From positions 1 to 25,308 of the forward strand of contig CAUDHE010000031.1 of NCBI GenBank assembly GCA_958449275.1: 25,308 nucleotides of DNA. Reading direction: 5' to 3'. Within the stretch, counting starts at the first letter, position 1. Every line of letters starts with the position of its first letter. Origin of the DNA: an uncultured Alistipes sp. Lineage in GTDB: Bacteria; Bacteroidota; Bacteroidia; Bacteroidales; Rikenellaceae. A program made the position numbers and the translations under genes. Positions 7,943 to 15,705 of this stretch are shown piece after piece. Below the pieces are notes generated by a model that was given only the letters and a program-made list of their open reading frames with translations, ran no database searches and had not been told where the DNA came from.

Positions 7943-7950
7943 CAAATATA
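7943..7950 (-). promoter_or_regulatory. -7 element of the GH43-like gene
   Basis: The minus strand reads TATATTTG, a perfect TAnnTTTG, 21 bases before the start codon. No good TTTG was seen at the -33 distance. Confidence 0.5.
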
Positions 7951-7958
7951 CGCAATAT

Positions 7959-7973
7959 TGTCGAATTTCGACA
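7959..7973. promoter_or_regulatory. Candidate operator between divergent promoters
   Basis: TGTCGAA-T-TTCGACA is a perfect 7-bp inverted repeat around one base. It lies between the -7 elements of the GH43-like gene and the C_GCAxxG_C_C gene, where one dimeric regulator could control both. Confidence 0.4.
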
Positions 7974-7982
7974 CGGAATAGT

Positions 7983-7990
7983 TATTTTTG
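7983..7990 (+). promoter_or_regulatory. -7 element of the C_GCAxxG_C_C gene
   Basis: TATTTTTG matches TAnnTTTG, 35 bases before the ATG at 8026. The upstream TTG is at 22 bases, slightly longer than usual. Confidence 0.45.
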
Positions 7991-8025
7991 TCCCCCGAAC
8001 AAACAACAGCAAAACTTATTCGGCA

Positions 8026-8499
8026 ATGAAAGTGAACATAGAAGAGAGAGTCGCAACGGCCCGTGAACTGTTCCGCACGGGATATAACTGCGCACAATCG
8101 GTATTCCTCGCCTACCGCGACGTGACGGGATTCGACGAAAAGACGGCAGCAACCGTATCGGCGCCGTTCGGCGGCGGAATGAGTCGCCTGCGAGAGGTAT
8201 GCGGGGCCGTGAGCGGAATGGCGATGACCATCGGCTTCCTCGTGCCAAACGACCGTCCCGACGACGGCGAATCGAAAAAGCGCACCTATTCCGCCGTGCA
8301 GGAGGCAGCCGAGAAATTCCGTGCCGAAAACGGCGCCGTCGTATGCCGCGAACTGTTGGGACTTACGCAACGTAAAGACGACCCCACGCCGTCGGAACGC
8401 ACGGCCGAATATTACCGAAAACGCCCTTGCGTCGAGTATGTGGCCGCAGCAGCGCGAATAATCGGCGAAACGATCAATGCCGCCGACGAATCGGAATAG
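8026..8499 (+). CDS. C_GCAxxG_C_C family putative redox protein
   Basis: 157 residues with no signal peptide or membrane segment. The family pattern is complete: GYNCAQSVF near residue 20, the glycine-rich GGGMSRLREVCGAVSGM (about 49-66), CRELLG (about 105-110) and PCVEYV toward the end. Conserved cysteines in this family are thought to bind a metal or a redox centre, but no reaction is established. It is divergent from the GH43-like gene, and the GDPD lipoprotein gene follows on the same strand after 200 bases with its own candidate promoter, so it is probably a single-gene unit. Confidence 0.88.
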   Translation: MKVNIEERVATARELFRTGYNCAQSVFLAYRDVTGFDEKTAATVSAPFGGGMSRLREVCGAVSGMAMTIGFLVPNDRPDDGESKKRTYSAVQEAAEKFRAENGAVVCRELLGLTQRKDDPTPSERTAEYYRKRPCVEYVAAAARIIGETINAADESE

Positions 8500-8554
8500 A
8501 CTGCGAAAAACTTTTATTTCGATATTTTCGATTTTATTTTGTAAGCAAAATGTA

Positions 8555-8581
8555 ATATTTCGAAATATATCGTTATCTTTG
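8555..8581 (+). promoter_or_regulatory. Palindrome and -7 element upstream of the GDPD gene
   Basis: ATATTTCGAAATAT (8555-8568) is a perfect 14-bp palindrome at the -33 position of TATCTTTG (8574-8581), a good TAnnTTTG match. The leader to the ATG at 8700 is about 110 bases and holds GTTGA/TCAAC (about 8665-8682). A repressor or activator site is plausible. Confidence 0.45.
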
Positions 8582-8699
8582 TGTTATCGTAATCCCCGCG
8601 CACGGCGTCGACGGACGCTTCGGCAGTACCGGGCGGAGTTACGACAAGGTAGCCAAGCAGTTGAACATAAACTCAACCTGATAAAATTATTGACTGATT

Positions 8700-9539
8700 A
8701 TGTTACACGGAAAATTCATTTTGATGGCCGGCCTCGCATTGCTCGCCGCATCATGTTCGGACAACGACAACACCGTCGACGACAAAGACAGAAGCCACCC
8801 GTCGACAAACGAAACCAAAGTGATCGCCCACCGAGGATATTGGAATGCGGCCGAAGCGGAAGGCGCGCAGAACTCTATCGCCTCGCTCAAAGCGGCTCAG
8901 GATTTCGGCGCCTACGGAGCCGAATTCGATGTCAACATGACCGCCGACGATAAACTCGTGGTTCTGCACGGCCCTTCGCACAAAGGCATATCCAACGTAC
9001 AGACGACCGATTTCGAGCAGGTACGTGCCAAAACGCTGGAGAACGGAGAGCCTACCCCCACTTTGGCCGAGTATCTCGAACAAGGCGCGAAGAACAAGGG
9101 TACCAAACTCATACTCGAAATAAAGAATCACGCAACGTCGGCACGCGAGACGCAGGTGGTAGAAGCGGTGCTCGACGAAGTGGAGAGCGCGGGCATGAAG
9201 GATCAGGTGGAATATATCGCCTTCAGCCTTCATGTTTGCAAGGAGCTGGTAAGACTCGATCCCGAGGCTAAAGTAGCTTATCTCAACGGCGATCTCTCGC
9301 CCGCCGAGCTGAAGGAGTTGGGCATCACGGGACTCGACTATCAGAAATCGAGAATGACCGCCAACCCGTCGTGGTTGCGCGACGCCCGCAGTCTGGGTAT
9401 CACGGTGAACGTATGGACCATAAACAGCACCGACGACATGGAGTGGGCCGTAGCCAAGGGCGTGGACTACGTTACGACCGATTATCCCGATCAGGTACAG
9501 GCCATTATCGACGCCAAGAATGCCGCGGCGAACAAATAA
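8700..9539 (+). CDS. Glycerophosphodiester phosphodiesterase family lipoprotein
   Basis: 279 residues. The signal MLHGKFILMAGLALLAASC ends in a lipobox (Cys 19). The GDPD TIM-barrel motifs follow: AHRGYWN with catalytic His, the AQNSI segment, GAEFDVNMTADDKLVVLHG with metal-binding Glu/Asp and the second His, LILEIKNH with Glu and Lys, then NVWTINSTDD and VDYVTTDYPD at the end. The enzyme hydrolyses glycerophosphodiesters to sn-glycerol 3-phosphate and an alcohol, probably outside the inner membrane; the exact substrate is not given by the sequence. Length is normal for a bacterial GlpQ-like protein. It is convergent with mscL and they share a terminator. Confidence 0.9.
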   Translation: MLHGKFILMAGLALLAASCSDNDNTVDDKDRSHPSTNETKVIAHRGYWNAAEAEGAQNSIASLKAAQDFGAYGAEFDVNMTADDKLVVLHGPSHKGISNVQTTDFEQVRAKTLENGEPTPTLAEYLEQGAKNKGTKLILEIKNHATSARETQVVEAVLDEVESAGMKDQVEYIAFSLHVCKELVRLDPEAKVAYLNGDLSPAELKELGITGLDYQKSRMTANPSWLRDARSLGITVNVWTINSTDDMEWAVAKGVDYVTTDYPDQVQAIIDAKNAAANK

Positions 9540-9558
9540 TTCCCAATACGAAACACAT

Positions 9559-9589
9559 AAAAGGCTGTCCCGCTCGGGACAGCCTTTTT
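9559..9589. terminator. Bidirectional terminator between the GDPD gene and mscL
   Basis: AAAAGGCTGTCCC (9559-9571) pairs with GGGACAGCCTTTT (9576-9588) around GCTC. T runs lie on both strands at the stem ends, and the two genes converge on it. Confidence 0.9.
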
Positions 9590-9616
9590 CAATATGACGA
9601 GACTTCGGCCGACACA

Positions 9617-10081
9617 CTATCGCTTAGCGTTCTGCTCCTTCAGCAAATCGCGAATCTCCGCAAGCAGCGCCTCCTCCTTCGTAGGCGCCGGAACGGGCGC
9701 GGGTGCCGCCTCCTTTTTGCGGATAAAGCGATTCATCAACTTCACCATCAAGAACACGCAGAAAGCCAAAATAAAAAAGTCGACACACTGCTGGATGAAA
9801 GCTCCGTAATTCCAGTAAATCGGCTCGGCAACCTCGGTCGCAGCCTTGTCGCCCGTAATCAACTCGGCACCCGACGACACAACGTCGCGCATAGGCGTGA
9901 TATCGATCTTCAGATCCGAAAAATTGGTATTGCCCATCACGGCCGCGATGGGCGGCATGAGAATGTCGTTGACCAACGACGTCACGATCTTTCCGAACGC
10001 GCCGCCGATGATAACGCCCACTGCCATGTCCATCACATTGCCCTTAACGGCGAACTCCTTGAACTCTTTGAAAAATCCCAT
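9617..10081 (-). CDS. mscL: Large-conductance mechanosensitive channel MscL
   Basis: 154 residues, close to the usual 130-150. The amphipathic N-terminal MGFFKEFKEFAVKGNVMDMAVGVIIGGAFGKIVTSLVNDILMPP is the MscL signature covering the first helix and TM1. A periplasmic loop follows (about 50-80), then TM2 (FIQQCVDFFILAFCVFLMVKLMNRF). A Pro/Ala linker leads to the C-terminal helix KEEALLAEIRDLLKEQ, which forms the cytoplasmic bundle. The pentamer opens under membrane tension during hypo-osmotic shock. The frame stays open 38 codons upstream, but the conserved start and the promoter support 10081. Confidence 0.96.
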   Translation of the reverse strand: MGFFKEFKEFAVKGNVMDMAVGVIIGGAFGKIVTSLVNDILMPPIAAVMGNTNFSDLKIDITPMRDVVSSGAELITGDKAATEVAEPIYWNYGAFIQQCVDFFILAFCVFLMVKLMNRFIRKKEAAPAPVPAPTKEEALLAEIRDLLKEQNAKR

Positions 10082-10127
10082 AACAGAAAATATTTGTCCG
10101 TAAAAAAAATGCACCGTGTAACTGTCG

Positions 10128-10157
10128 CGAAGATAAACATTAAAATTCATTCGGCAA
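10128..10157 (-). promoter_or_regulatory. Candidate mscL promoter
   Basis: On the minus strand TTG (10157-10155), 19 bases of spacer and TATCTTCG (10135-10128, one mismatch to TAnnTTTG) lie 46 bases before the mscL start. Confidence 0.5.
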
Positions 10158-10257
10158 TAGGATCGTAGATCGGCGAACCGTTGACAGACGTACAATCCGT
10201 GCCGAAAGTGACGAACTCGTATTATTTCGACACAAAAACATTAAAATTTCTGACTTT

Positions 10258-10289
10258 TTTTGTCCGTTCGCATTAAATTTCTACCTTTG
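10258..10289 (+). promoter_or_regulatory. Promoter of the Oar-like receptor leader
   Basis: TTTTG (10258-10262), a 19-base spacer and TACCTTTG (10282-10289) are a consensus Bacteroidota promoter. It lies more than 230 bases before the receptor start, leaving a long leader. Confidence 0.75.
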
Positions 10290-10295
10290 CGGCGT

Positions 10296-10458
10296 GTTAA
10301 TTTAATGTAGCGAATTTTATCGCATTTGAAATTTACCGATTGAAATGTCGTTCAAGTTCCGATATAAACAGCCGATCCGATTTTATGCCTTAGGGCATAA
10401 TGCGATCCGTCGAAACGAAAAAAGGAAAGAGAGTATGCCTGCGGCACGCTCTCTTTTT
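10296..10458 (+). ncRNA. Candidate leader RNA or small RNA upstream of the Oar-like receptor
   Basis: The region between the consensus promoter and an intrinsic terminator would give a transcript of about 160 bases. It contains TTATGCC/GGCATAA (10383-10389 with 10394-10400, TTAG loop) and then the terminator stem. It may be a stand-alone small RNA or an attenuated 5' leader. No known riboswitch motif was recognised. The rest of the gap, 10082-10522, holds only the two opposing promoters and an AT-rich stretch before the receptor start. Confidence 0.35.
10426..10458 (+). terminator. Terminator within the receptor leader
   Basis: AAAGAGAG (10426-10433) pairs with CTCTCTTT (10449-10456), with an inner TGCC/GGCA stem and TGC loop, followed by a T run to 10458. 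It lies 65 bases before the receptor ATG with no plus-strand gene between it and the promoter. Confidence 0.7.
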
Positions 10459-10522
10459 CGATTCATACGACAAGCGTAAACTATTTCAACACAATACTTT
10501 TTATTAATTAAACCCAATTCTG

Positions 10523-13500
10523 ATGAAAAAACTTTTATCATTGATCGTTTCGATCGTGGCCGTTTGCTCACTCAGTGCGCAGACCACCACATCGAGCATG
10601 AACGGTAAGGTTACCGACGAGAATGGCGCAGCGCTGGCGGGAGCTACCGTCATTGCCGTACACACTCCGTCGGGAACGCAGTACGGCGCCATAACCAACG
10701 CCGACGGACGCTACAACCTGCAAGGTATGCGTACTGGAGGTCCCTACTCGCTCACCGTTTCGTTCGTGGGATACCAGTCGGTGGAACTCACCGGTATCAC
10801 GCTCAACCTCGGCGAGCCCCGTACGTTCGACGTGCAGCTCAAGGAGACTCAGGAGATCGATGCCGTAGTGGTGGTAAGCACCGCCAACAGCCGATTCAAT
10901 GCCAATAAAACGGGAGCCGCCTCTAACTTCACGCGCGGCGTGATAGAGAATCTGCCGTCGATCGATCGCAGCATATCGGACATCGCACGTCTCAGCCCCT
11001 TGGCCAGCTCGACCAAAAGTTCGACGGGCGGAATCTCTTTCGCCGGAACCAACAACCGCTACAACTCGTTCCAGATCGACGGTGCCGTGTCGAACGACGT
11101 ATTCGGCCTCACCGCATCGGGCACCAACGGCGGTCAGACGGGTACCAACCCCATCTCGATGGAGACCATCGAGGAGGTGCAGGTAGTAATCGCTCCCTAC
11201 GACGTCCGTCAGAGCGGCTTTACGGGAGGCGGTATCAACGCCGTCACCAAATCGGGTAACAACGCGTTCCACGGTTCGGCCTACACCTACTATAAGGATA
11301 ACAACCTCGTGGGCAAAGGAGCAAATGGCCAGAAATACGCCGAACAGACTACTCAGACCTACGGCGTCACCCTCGGCGGACCGATCGTGAAGGACAAGCT
11401 GTTCTTCTTCGTCAGCGGCGAGTACTACAAGGACGAGACTCCCGCGACGGTTTACGATTCTAACAACATCAAAGGCTTCGCCACTCAGGAGCAGCTCACG
11501 CAGATCCGCAACCAATACAAGGCTTTGACGGGTTACGACACCGCCGATTTCGGCCAGCACACTCCCCAGACCTGGTCGGCCAACGTTCTGGCACGTATCG
11601 ACTGGAACATCAACGACAACAACAAGATGATGCTCCGCTACAACTACGGCGGCGCATCGCTCGACCGCTACTCTACCTCGAACAGCTCGTACACGTTCAA
11701 CGACGCCGCTTTCGATCAGCGCAACGAGACGCACTCGCTCGTATTCGAGTTGCAGTCGCGCTTCAGCAACAGCGTATCGAACGAGTTGCGTGCGGGATGG
11801 ACGCGCGTACGCGACTGGCGCGAGGCTGCTGCTCCCAACGGAGCGCCCAACGTGTCGGTGACTGTGGATAACTCTTACATCGACGGCGACCAGACCAAGA
11901 ACCGCAAGACCACCGTATATCTCGGAACCGAGTACTGCTCGTATGCCAACCAGCTGGATCAGGACATCTTCACGCTGACCGACAACCTCACCTGGTACAA
12001 GGGCAACCACACCGTAACGTTCGGTACTCACAACGAATTCTACCGCATGTACAACGTTTATGCGCAGAATGCTACGGGCGGCTGGGCGTTCAACTCGATA
12101 GAGGACTTCATGAACAACGACGCCAACACTTTCAGATATACCTACTACAATAACCCCGATCTGGACGAGAAGGGCAACTGGGGTTCGAAATTCGGCGCGG
12201 CGCAGTTCGGGTTCTATCTTCAGGACGAGTGGCGTGCCAACGACAAGTTCACCTGGACTTACGGTCTGCGCCTCGACATACCCGTCATGTTCAAGAAGCC
12301 TTCGGTGAACGAGGAGTTCAACAAGTCGGAACAGGCCGAGAAATACGGCGTAGCCACGGGCGACATAGCTTCGGGCCGCGCGCTTCTGTCGCCTCGTATG
12401 GGATTCCGCTGGTATGTGGACGAGGATCACAACATTCTGCTCCGCGGCGGTTTGGGTCTGTTCACGGGCCGCGTACCTTTCGTATGGATGTCGAACCAGT
12501 ACTCTAACTCGGGTGTGGACCAGGTATCGGTTACCGCTTATCGTCCGAGCAAGCCCGAGGATGAGAACAAGGTTCCCGCGTTGGGCAGCCAGATCGACGC
12601 CGAGAGCGTGAAGGCCATGGGCTTCCAGGCAAGTTCGGCTACGATCAACGTGGTGGACAAGAAGTTCAAATATCCGCAGGTATTCCGCATCAACGCTGCC
12701 GCCGATTTCAACCTCGGCAGCGGCTGGCAGGCTACGCTGGAGGCCCTCTACTCGAAGACCTTCAACAACATGTACGTTCAGAACATCGACTACGAAGACA
12801 GCGGTCTGAAGTTCTACGCGGCAGGCAACAACATGGCCAATGCCGCCAATACCAACATCGTATACCAAAACACTACCTCTTACAGCGACATCATCTACCT
12901 GAAGAACACTAACAAGGGTTATTCGTACTCGCTGACCGCACAGCTCCGCAAGAGCTTCGCATTCGGCCTCACGCTCGATGCGGCCTATACGTTCGGTCAC
13001 TCGTACAGCGTATACGACGGTACTTCATCGGTGGCTCTGTCGAACTGGAAGTATAACTACGCCCGCGAGACCAACGATCCCGGACTCGCCGTGTCGGGCT
13101 TCGACATTCCCCACCGCATCATAGCTTCGGCCAACTACAACGTACGTTACGGCAAGAAGAGCCGTTGGGGTACCAACTTGGCTCTCATCTACGAGGGTCA
13201 CTCGGGTCAGGCATACTCGCTCTACTATTACTTCAACAGCAATCTTCCCAACGGCAGCTATTCGATGAACGGCGACGGAGTCAACGGCAACGACCTGATT
13301 TACATTCCTAACGCCGTCGAGGTTATGAACATGAACTGGAAATCGGAGGCCGACATGAACAACTTCGAACACTTCATACTCAGCGACAAATATTTGCGCG
13401 ACAACCGCGGTAAGTGGTCGAAGCGCAACGCTCTGCGCATGCCTTTCGAGAGCCAGTTCGACTTCAGCTTCTCGCAGGATTTCTACTACAACCTCAAGCG

Positions 13501-13759
13501 CGGCGGCAAGATCACCCTCATGTGGACCGTGATGAACGTAGCCAACCTGTTCAATAAGGATTGGGGCAGATATTACGAGAACGTATATGCGTTCGCTCCC
13601 CTGACTGTAACGGGTGTGACCGAGGTGAAGAAGACCGTAGACGGCAAGGAAACGGTTGTCGGTTACGATCCCACCTACTCTTATTACGAGAACACCAAGT
13701 CGCTCGACGATTATCTTTCGCGTTGGAGAATGCAGTTCGGCATTCGCGTAACGTTCTAA
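10523..13759 (+). CDS. Oar-like TonB-dependent outer-membrane receptor
   Basis: 1078 residues. The signal peptide MKKLLSLIVSIVAVCSLSA is followed by a carboxypeptidase-regulatory-like domain (about 27-112, GKVTDENGAALAGATVIAV). Next is a TonB plug (about 115-245, including ENLPSIDRSISDIARLSP and NRYNSFQIDGAVSND), then a long beta-barrel ending in FGIRVTF, the aromatic C-terminus of outer-membrane barrels. No SusD partner follows, which fits the Oar family rather than SusC. The substrate is unknown. TonB-ExbBD-driven uptake or surface adhesion are both possible for this family. A leader with an internal terminator suggests conditional expression. Confidence 0.92.
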   Translation: MKKLLSLIVSIVAVCSLSAQTTTSSMNGKVTDENGAALAGATVIAVHTPSGTQYGAITNADGRYNLQGMRTGGPYSLTVSFVGYQSVELTGITLNLGEPRTFDVQLKETQEIDAVVVVSTANSRFNANKTGAASNFTRGVIENLPSIDRSISDIARLSPLASSTKSSTGGISFAGTNNRYNSFQIDGAVSNDVFGLTASGTNGGQTGTNPISMETIEEVQVVIAPYDVRQSGFTGGGINAVTKSGNNAFHGSAYTYYKDNNLVGKGANGQKYAEQTTQTYGVTLGGPIVKDKLFFFVSGEYYKDETPATVYDSNNIKGFATQEQLTQIRNQYKALTGYDTADFGQHTPQTWSANVLARIDWNINDNNKMMLRYNYGGASLDRYSTSNSSYTFNDAAFDQRNETHSLVFELQSRFSNSVSNELRAGWTRVRDWREAAAPNGAPNVSVTVDNSYIDGDQTKNRKTTVYLGTEYCSYANQLDQDIFTLTDNLTWYKGNHTVTFGTHNEFYRMYNVYAQNATGGWAFNSIEDFMNNDANTFRYTYYNNPDLDEKGNWGSKFGAAQFGFYLQDEWRANDKFTWTYGLRLDIPVMFKKPSVNEEFNKSEQAEKYGVATGDIASGRALLSPRMGFRWYVDEDHNILLRGGLGLFTGRVPFVWMSNQYSNSGVDQVSVTAYRPSKPEDENKVPALGSQIDAESVKAMGFQASSATINVVDKKFKYPQVFRINAAADFNLGSGWQATLEALYSKTFNNMYVQNIDYEDSGLKFYAAGNNMANAANTNIVYQNTTSYSDIIYLKNTNKGYSYSLTAQLRKSFAFGLTLDAAYTFGHSYSVYDGTSSVALSNWKYNYARETNDPGLAVSGFDIPHRIIASANYNVRYGKKSRWGTNLALIYEGHSGQAYSLYYYFNSNLPNGSYSMNGDGVNGNDLIYIPNAVEVMNMNWKSEADMNNFEHFILSDKYLRDNRGKWSKRNALRMPFESQFDFSFSQDFYYNLKRGGKITLMWTVMNVANLFNKDWGRYYENVYAFAPLTVTGVTEVKKTVDGKETVVGYDPTYSYYENTKSLDDYLSRWRMQFGIRVTF

Positions 13760-13782
13760 TCGCGCACGACAACATCCCCCAA

Positions 13783-13812
13783 GGGCTGCCCGACACAGGG
13801 CAGCTCTTTTTT
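13783..13812 (+). terminator. Terminator of the Oar-like receptor gene
   Basis: GGGCTGCCC (13783-13791) pairs with GGGCAGCTC (13798-13806), one G-T wobble, with a six-base loop and six T residues. It begins 24 bases after the stop. Confidence 0.85.
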
Positions 13813-13835
13813 ATTTGCGAGGCCGCCGATTACCG

Positions 13836-13866
13836 TTGTTATTTCGCCGCGACGGACTTATATTTG
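13836..13866 (+). promoter_or_regulatory. umuDC promoter
   Basis: TTG (13836-13838), 20 bases and TATATTTG (13859-13866) lie 19 bases before the umuD start. A short TCG-GTATA-CGA inverted repeat sits just downstream (about 13869-13879). I cannot assign it as an SOS box. Confidence 0.65.
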
Positions 13867-13885
13867 CATCGGTATACGAAACGCC

Positions 13886-14317
13886 ATGCAACCGACTATG
13901 AGCAAGCTCGAACCATACCATATAGAATACAATCCACGGGAGATCGAAATATGCGGCGACGTGAAGGCAGGATTCCCCTCGCCCGCCGAGGATGCTCCGC
14001 ACGAACGGCTCGACCTGCTGCGGCTCTTGATACGCCGTCCCGCCTCGACATTCTATTTCCGCGTGAGCGGCGTAAGCATGACCGATGCGGGCTTGGACGA
14101 GGGCGACATCATAGTAGTCGATCGCAGTCTCGAAGCCGACGACGGCCGAATAGCCGTATGCTTCATCGACGGCGAGTTCACCGTAAAACGCATCCGCCGC
14201 GAAAACGGGCGCATCCGTCTCATGCCCGCGAACGAACATTACCGCCCAATAGACATAACGGCCGAGAACGATTTCGGCGTTTGGGGCATTGTGACTTATA
14301 TTATAAAAAAGGTATAG
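13886..14317 (+). CDS. umuD: UmuD-like S24 self-cleaving protein
   Basis: 143 residues, the usual size of UmuD. The N-terminal arm carries a LexA-type Ala-Gly cleavage site at residues 28-29 (DVKAGFPSP). The S24 peptidase core follows, with nucleophile Ser64 (SGVSMTDAGL) and Lys101 (GEFTVKRI). RecA-ssDNA filaments are known to trigger self-cleavage, and the shortened form joins UmuC as the translesion polymerase Pol V. There is no DNA-binding domain, which separates it from LexA. umuC begins two bases after the stop, so the two are translationally linked. Confidence 0.93.
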   Translation: MQPTMSKLEPYHIEYNPREIEICGDVKAGFPSPAEDAPHERLDLLRLLIRRPASTFYFRVSGVSMTDAGLDEGDIIVVDRSLEADDGRIAVCFIDGEFTVKRIRRENGRIRLMPANEHYRPIDITAENDFGVWGIVTYIIKKV

Positions 14318-14319
14318 CG

Positions 14320-15585
14320 ATGTACGCCCTCGCCGACTGCAACAACTTCTTCGTATCGTGCGAACGCCTGTTCCGCCCCGACCTGAACGGACGGCCCGTC
14401 ATAGTGTTGTCCAACAACGACGGATGCGCCATAGCGCGCAGCAACGAAGCCAAAGCGCTGGGAATAAGGATGGGAATGCCGTTTTTCAAAATAAGCGACA
14501 TGGTGAAACGTCACGACATCGCCGTGTTCTCGGGAAACATGGAGCTTTACGGCGACATGTCGCGCCGCGTGCAACAGACATTGTCGGAGTTCGCACCCGC
14601 CATCGAACGTTACAGCATCGACGAAGCGTTCCTCGACCTGCGGGGAGTGCGCGACACCGACTTCGACACACTCGCGAAGGAGATCTCGCGCCGCTGCCTG
14701 CGCGACACGGGTATTCCCGTATCGGTGGGCATAGCCCCTACCAAGACGCTCGCCAAAGTGGCGTCGAAACTCTGCAAACAATACCCCAAACTGCACGGCG
14801 GATGCTACATGCACCGAGAGCAGGACATAGAAAAGGTGCTGCGCAAATTTCCCGTCACGGACGTGTGGGGCATCGGGCGCCGATTCTCGAAACAGCTCAC
14901 CGATCGAAATATCATCACGGCGCATCAATTCGCCTCGCTGTCGCGCGAGTGGGTACGCAACCTGATGGGAACGTCGGGCGTAAGGACCTGGCGGGAGCTG
15001 CACGGAGAGGCGTGCATCGACTTCGAAGCCGGATTTCAGGCCAAACAGTCGATATGCACGTCGCGCAGTTTCGCCACCGAAATATACGATCCCGACGAAC
15101 TCGCCGAGCAGGTAGCGAAGTTTACCGCCATGACGGCCGAAAAGCTGCGCAAACAGAACTCAGCATGCGGGCAGCTGTCGGTATTCGCCTGGACCAACCG
15201 ATTCCGTCAGGACGAACAGCCGAGCAAAGGCAGCAGCGTAGTCATTCCGTTCGAAACGGCGACCGACAACACAATGGAGATGGTGAAAGCGGCATGCACG
15301 GCACTCCGCGACATATTCGTCAGGGGATGCGGCTACAAGAAGGCAGGCGTAACAGCCTCGGCGATCATTCCCGCAGCGGGTGTGCAGACCGCTCTTTTCG
15401 ATACGCGCGACCGCACGCGACAACACATGCTGATGCACACGATCGATTCGATCAACAAATCGCTGGGACGGGATTCGATAATAATTGCAAGTCAGGGATT
15501 CGGCGACATAAAGATACGCCACGAACACCGTTCGCCTCGCTATACCACCGACTGGAACGATCTGCCGACGGTGACGGTGAAATAA
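14320..15585 (+). CDS. umuC: UmuC-like Y-family translesion DNA polymerase
   Basis: 421 residues, full length for UmuC. The palm has D6 (ALADCNNFFVSCER) and the D101-E102 pair (YSIDEAFLDL), the Y-family metal ligands. The helix-hairpin-helix region includes VWGIGRRFSKQL, the little-finger domain follows, and a beta-clamp-binding motif QTALFD starts at residue 356. The start at 14320 follows AAAGGT and lies two bases after umuD. It copies damaged DNA with low fidelity during the SOS response. A palindromic element follows the stop. Confidence 0.95.
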   Translation: MYALADCNNFFVSCERLFRPDLNGRPVIVLSNNDGCAIARSNEAKALGIRMGMPFFKISDMVKRHDIAVFSGNMELYGDMSRRVQQTLSEFAPAIERYSIDEAFLDLRGVRDTDFDTLAKEISRRCLRDTGIPVSVGIAPTKTLAKVASKLCKQYPKLHGGCYMHREQDIEKVLRKFPVTDVWGIGRRFSKQLTDRNIITAHQFASLSREWVRNLMGTSGVRTWRELHGEACIDFEAGFQAKQSICTSRSFATEIYDPDELAEQVAKFTAMTAEKLRKQNSACGQLSVFAWTNRFRQDEQPSKGSSVVIPFETATDNTMEMVKAACTALRDIFVRGCGYKKAGVTASAIIPAAGVQTALFDTRDRTRQHMLMHTIDSINKSLGRDSIIIASQGFGDIKIRHEHRSPRYTTDWNDLPTVTVK

Positions 15586-15590
15586 ACAAT

Positions 15591-15667
15591 GCGGACGCAG
15601 CCTGCAAAGACCGCGTGAATGAGCAAATGCGAATAGCGGGCCTCCGCTGAGCGAGGCTGCGTCCCGC
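15591..15667. repeat. Palindromic intergenic repeat, copy 2
   Basis: GGACGCAGCCT (15593-15603) and AGGCTGCGTCC (15654-15664) are perfect 11-bp inverted repeats. The interior carries CCTCCGC, as in copy 1 at 535-609, and both right arms continue into CCCGC. Both copies lie between convergent genes. Confidence 0.55.
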
Positions 15668-15684
15668 GCGGCTCTACGAGCCGC
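15668..15684. terminator. Small hairpin between umuC and the HAD gene
   Basis: GCGGCTC (15668-15674) pairs with GAGCCGC (15678-15684) around TAC. On the minus strand it follows the HAD gene by about 20 bases; no T run follows, so its role is uncertain. Confidence 0.35.
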
Positions 15685-15705
15685 CGATTTACATATATAT
15701 AATAA

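Noticed and set aside
8632..8660. Resemblance of GTTACGACAAGGTAGCC to the 3' end of 16S rRNA
   Set aside because: The match is short and imperfect, and the neighbouring sequence does not continue as rRNA.
10082..10195. A 38-codon N-terminal extension of mscL
   Set aside because: The conserved MscL N-terminus starts at 10081 and the candidate promoter lies within the extension.
10345..10479. A 44-codon frame in the leader of the Oar-like receptor
   Set aside because: It is strongly basic, has no ribosome-binding site, and reads straight through the terminator stem; structure explains the region better than coding.
10568..13000. A long open frame on the minus strand opposite the Oar-like receptor
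   Set aside because: Low-complexity Val/Arg/Glu composition and no recognisable start context; the plus-strand receptor is unambiguous.
14296..15003. Minus-strand frames opposite umuC
   Set aside because: No motif or start signal; umuC is conserved along its full length.
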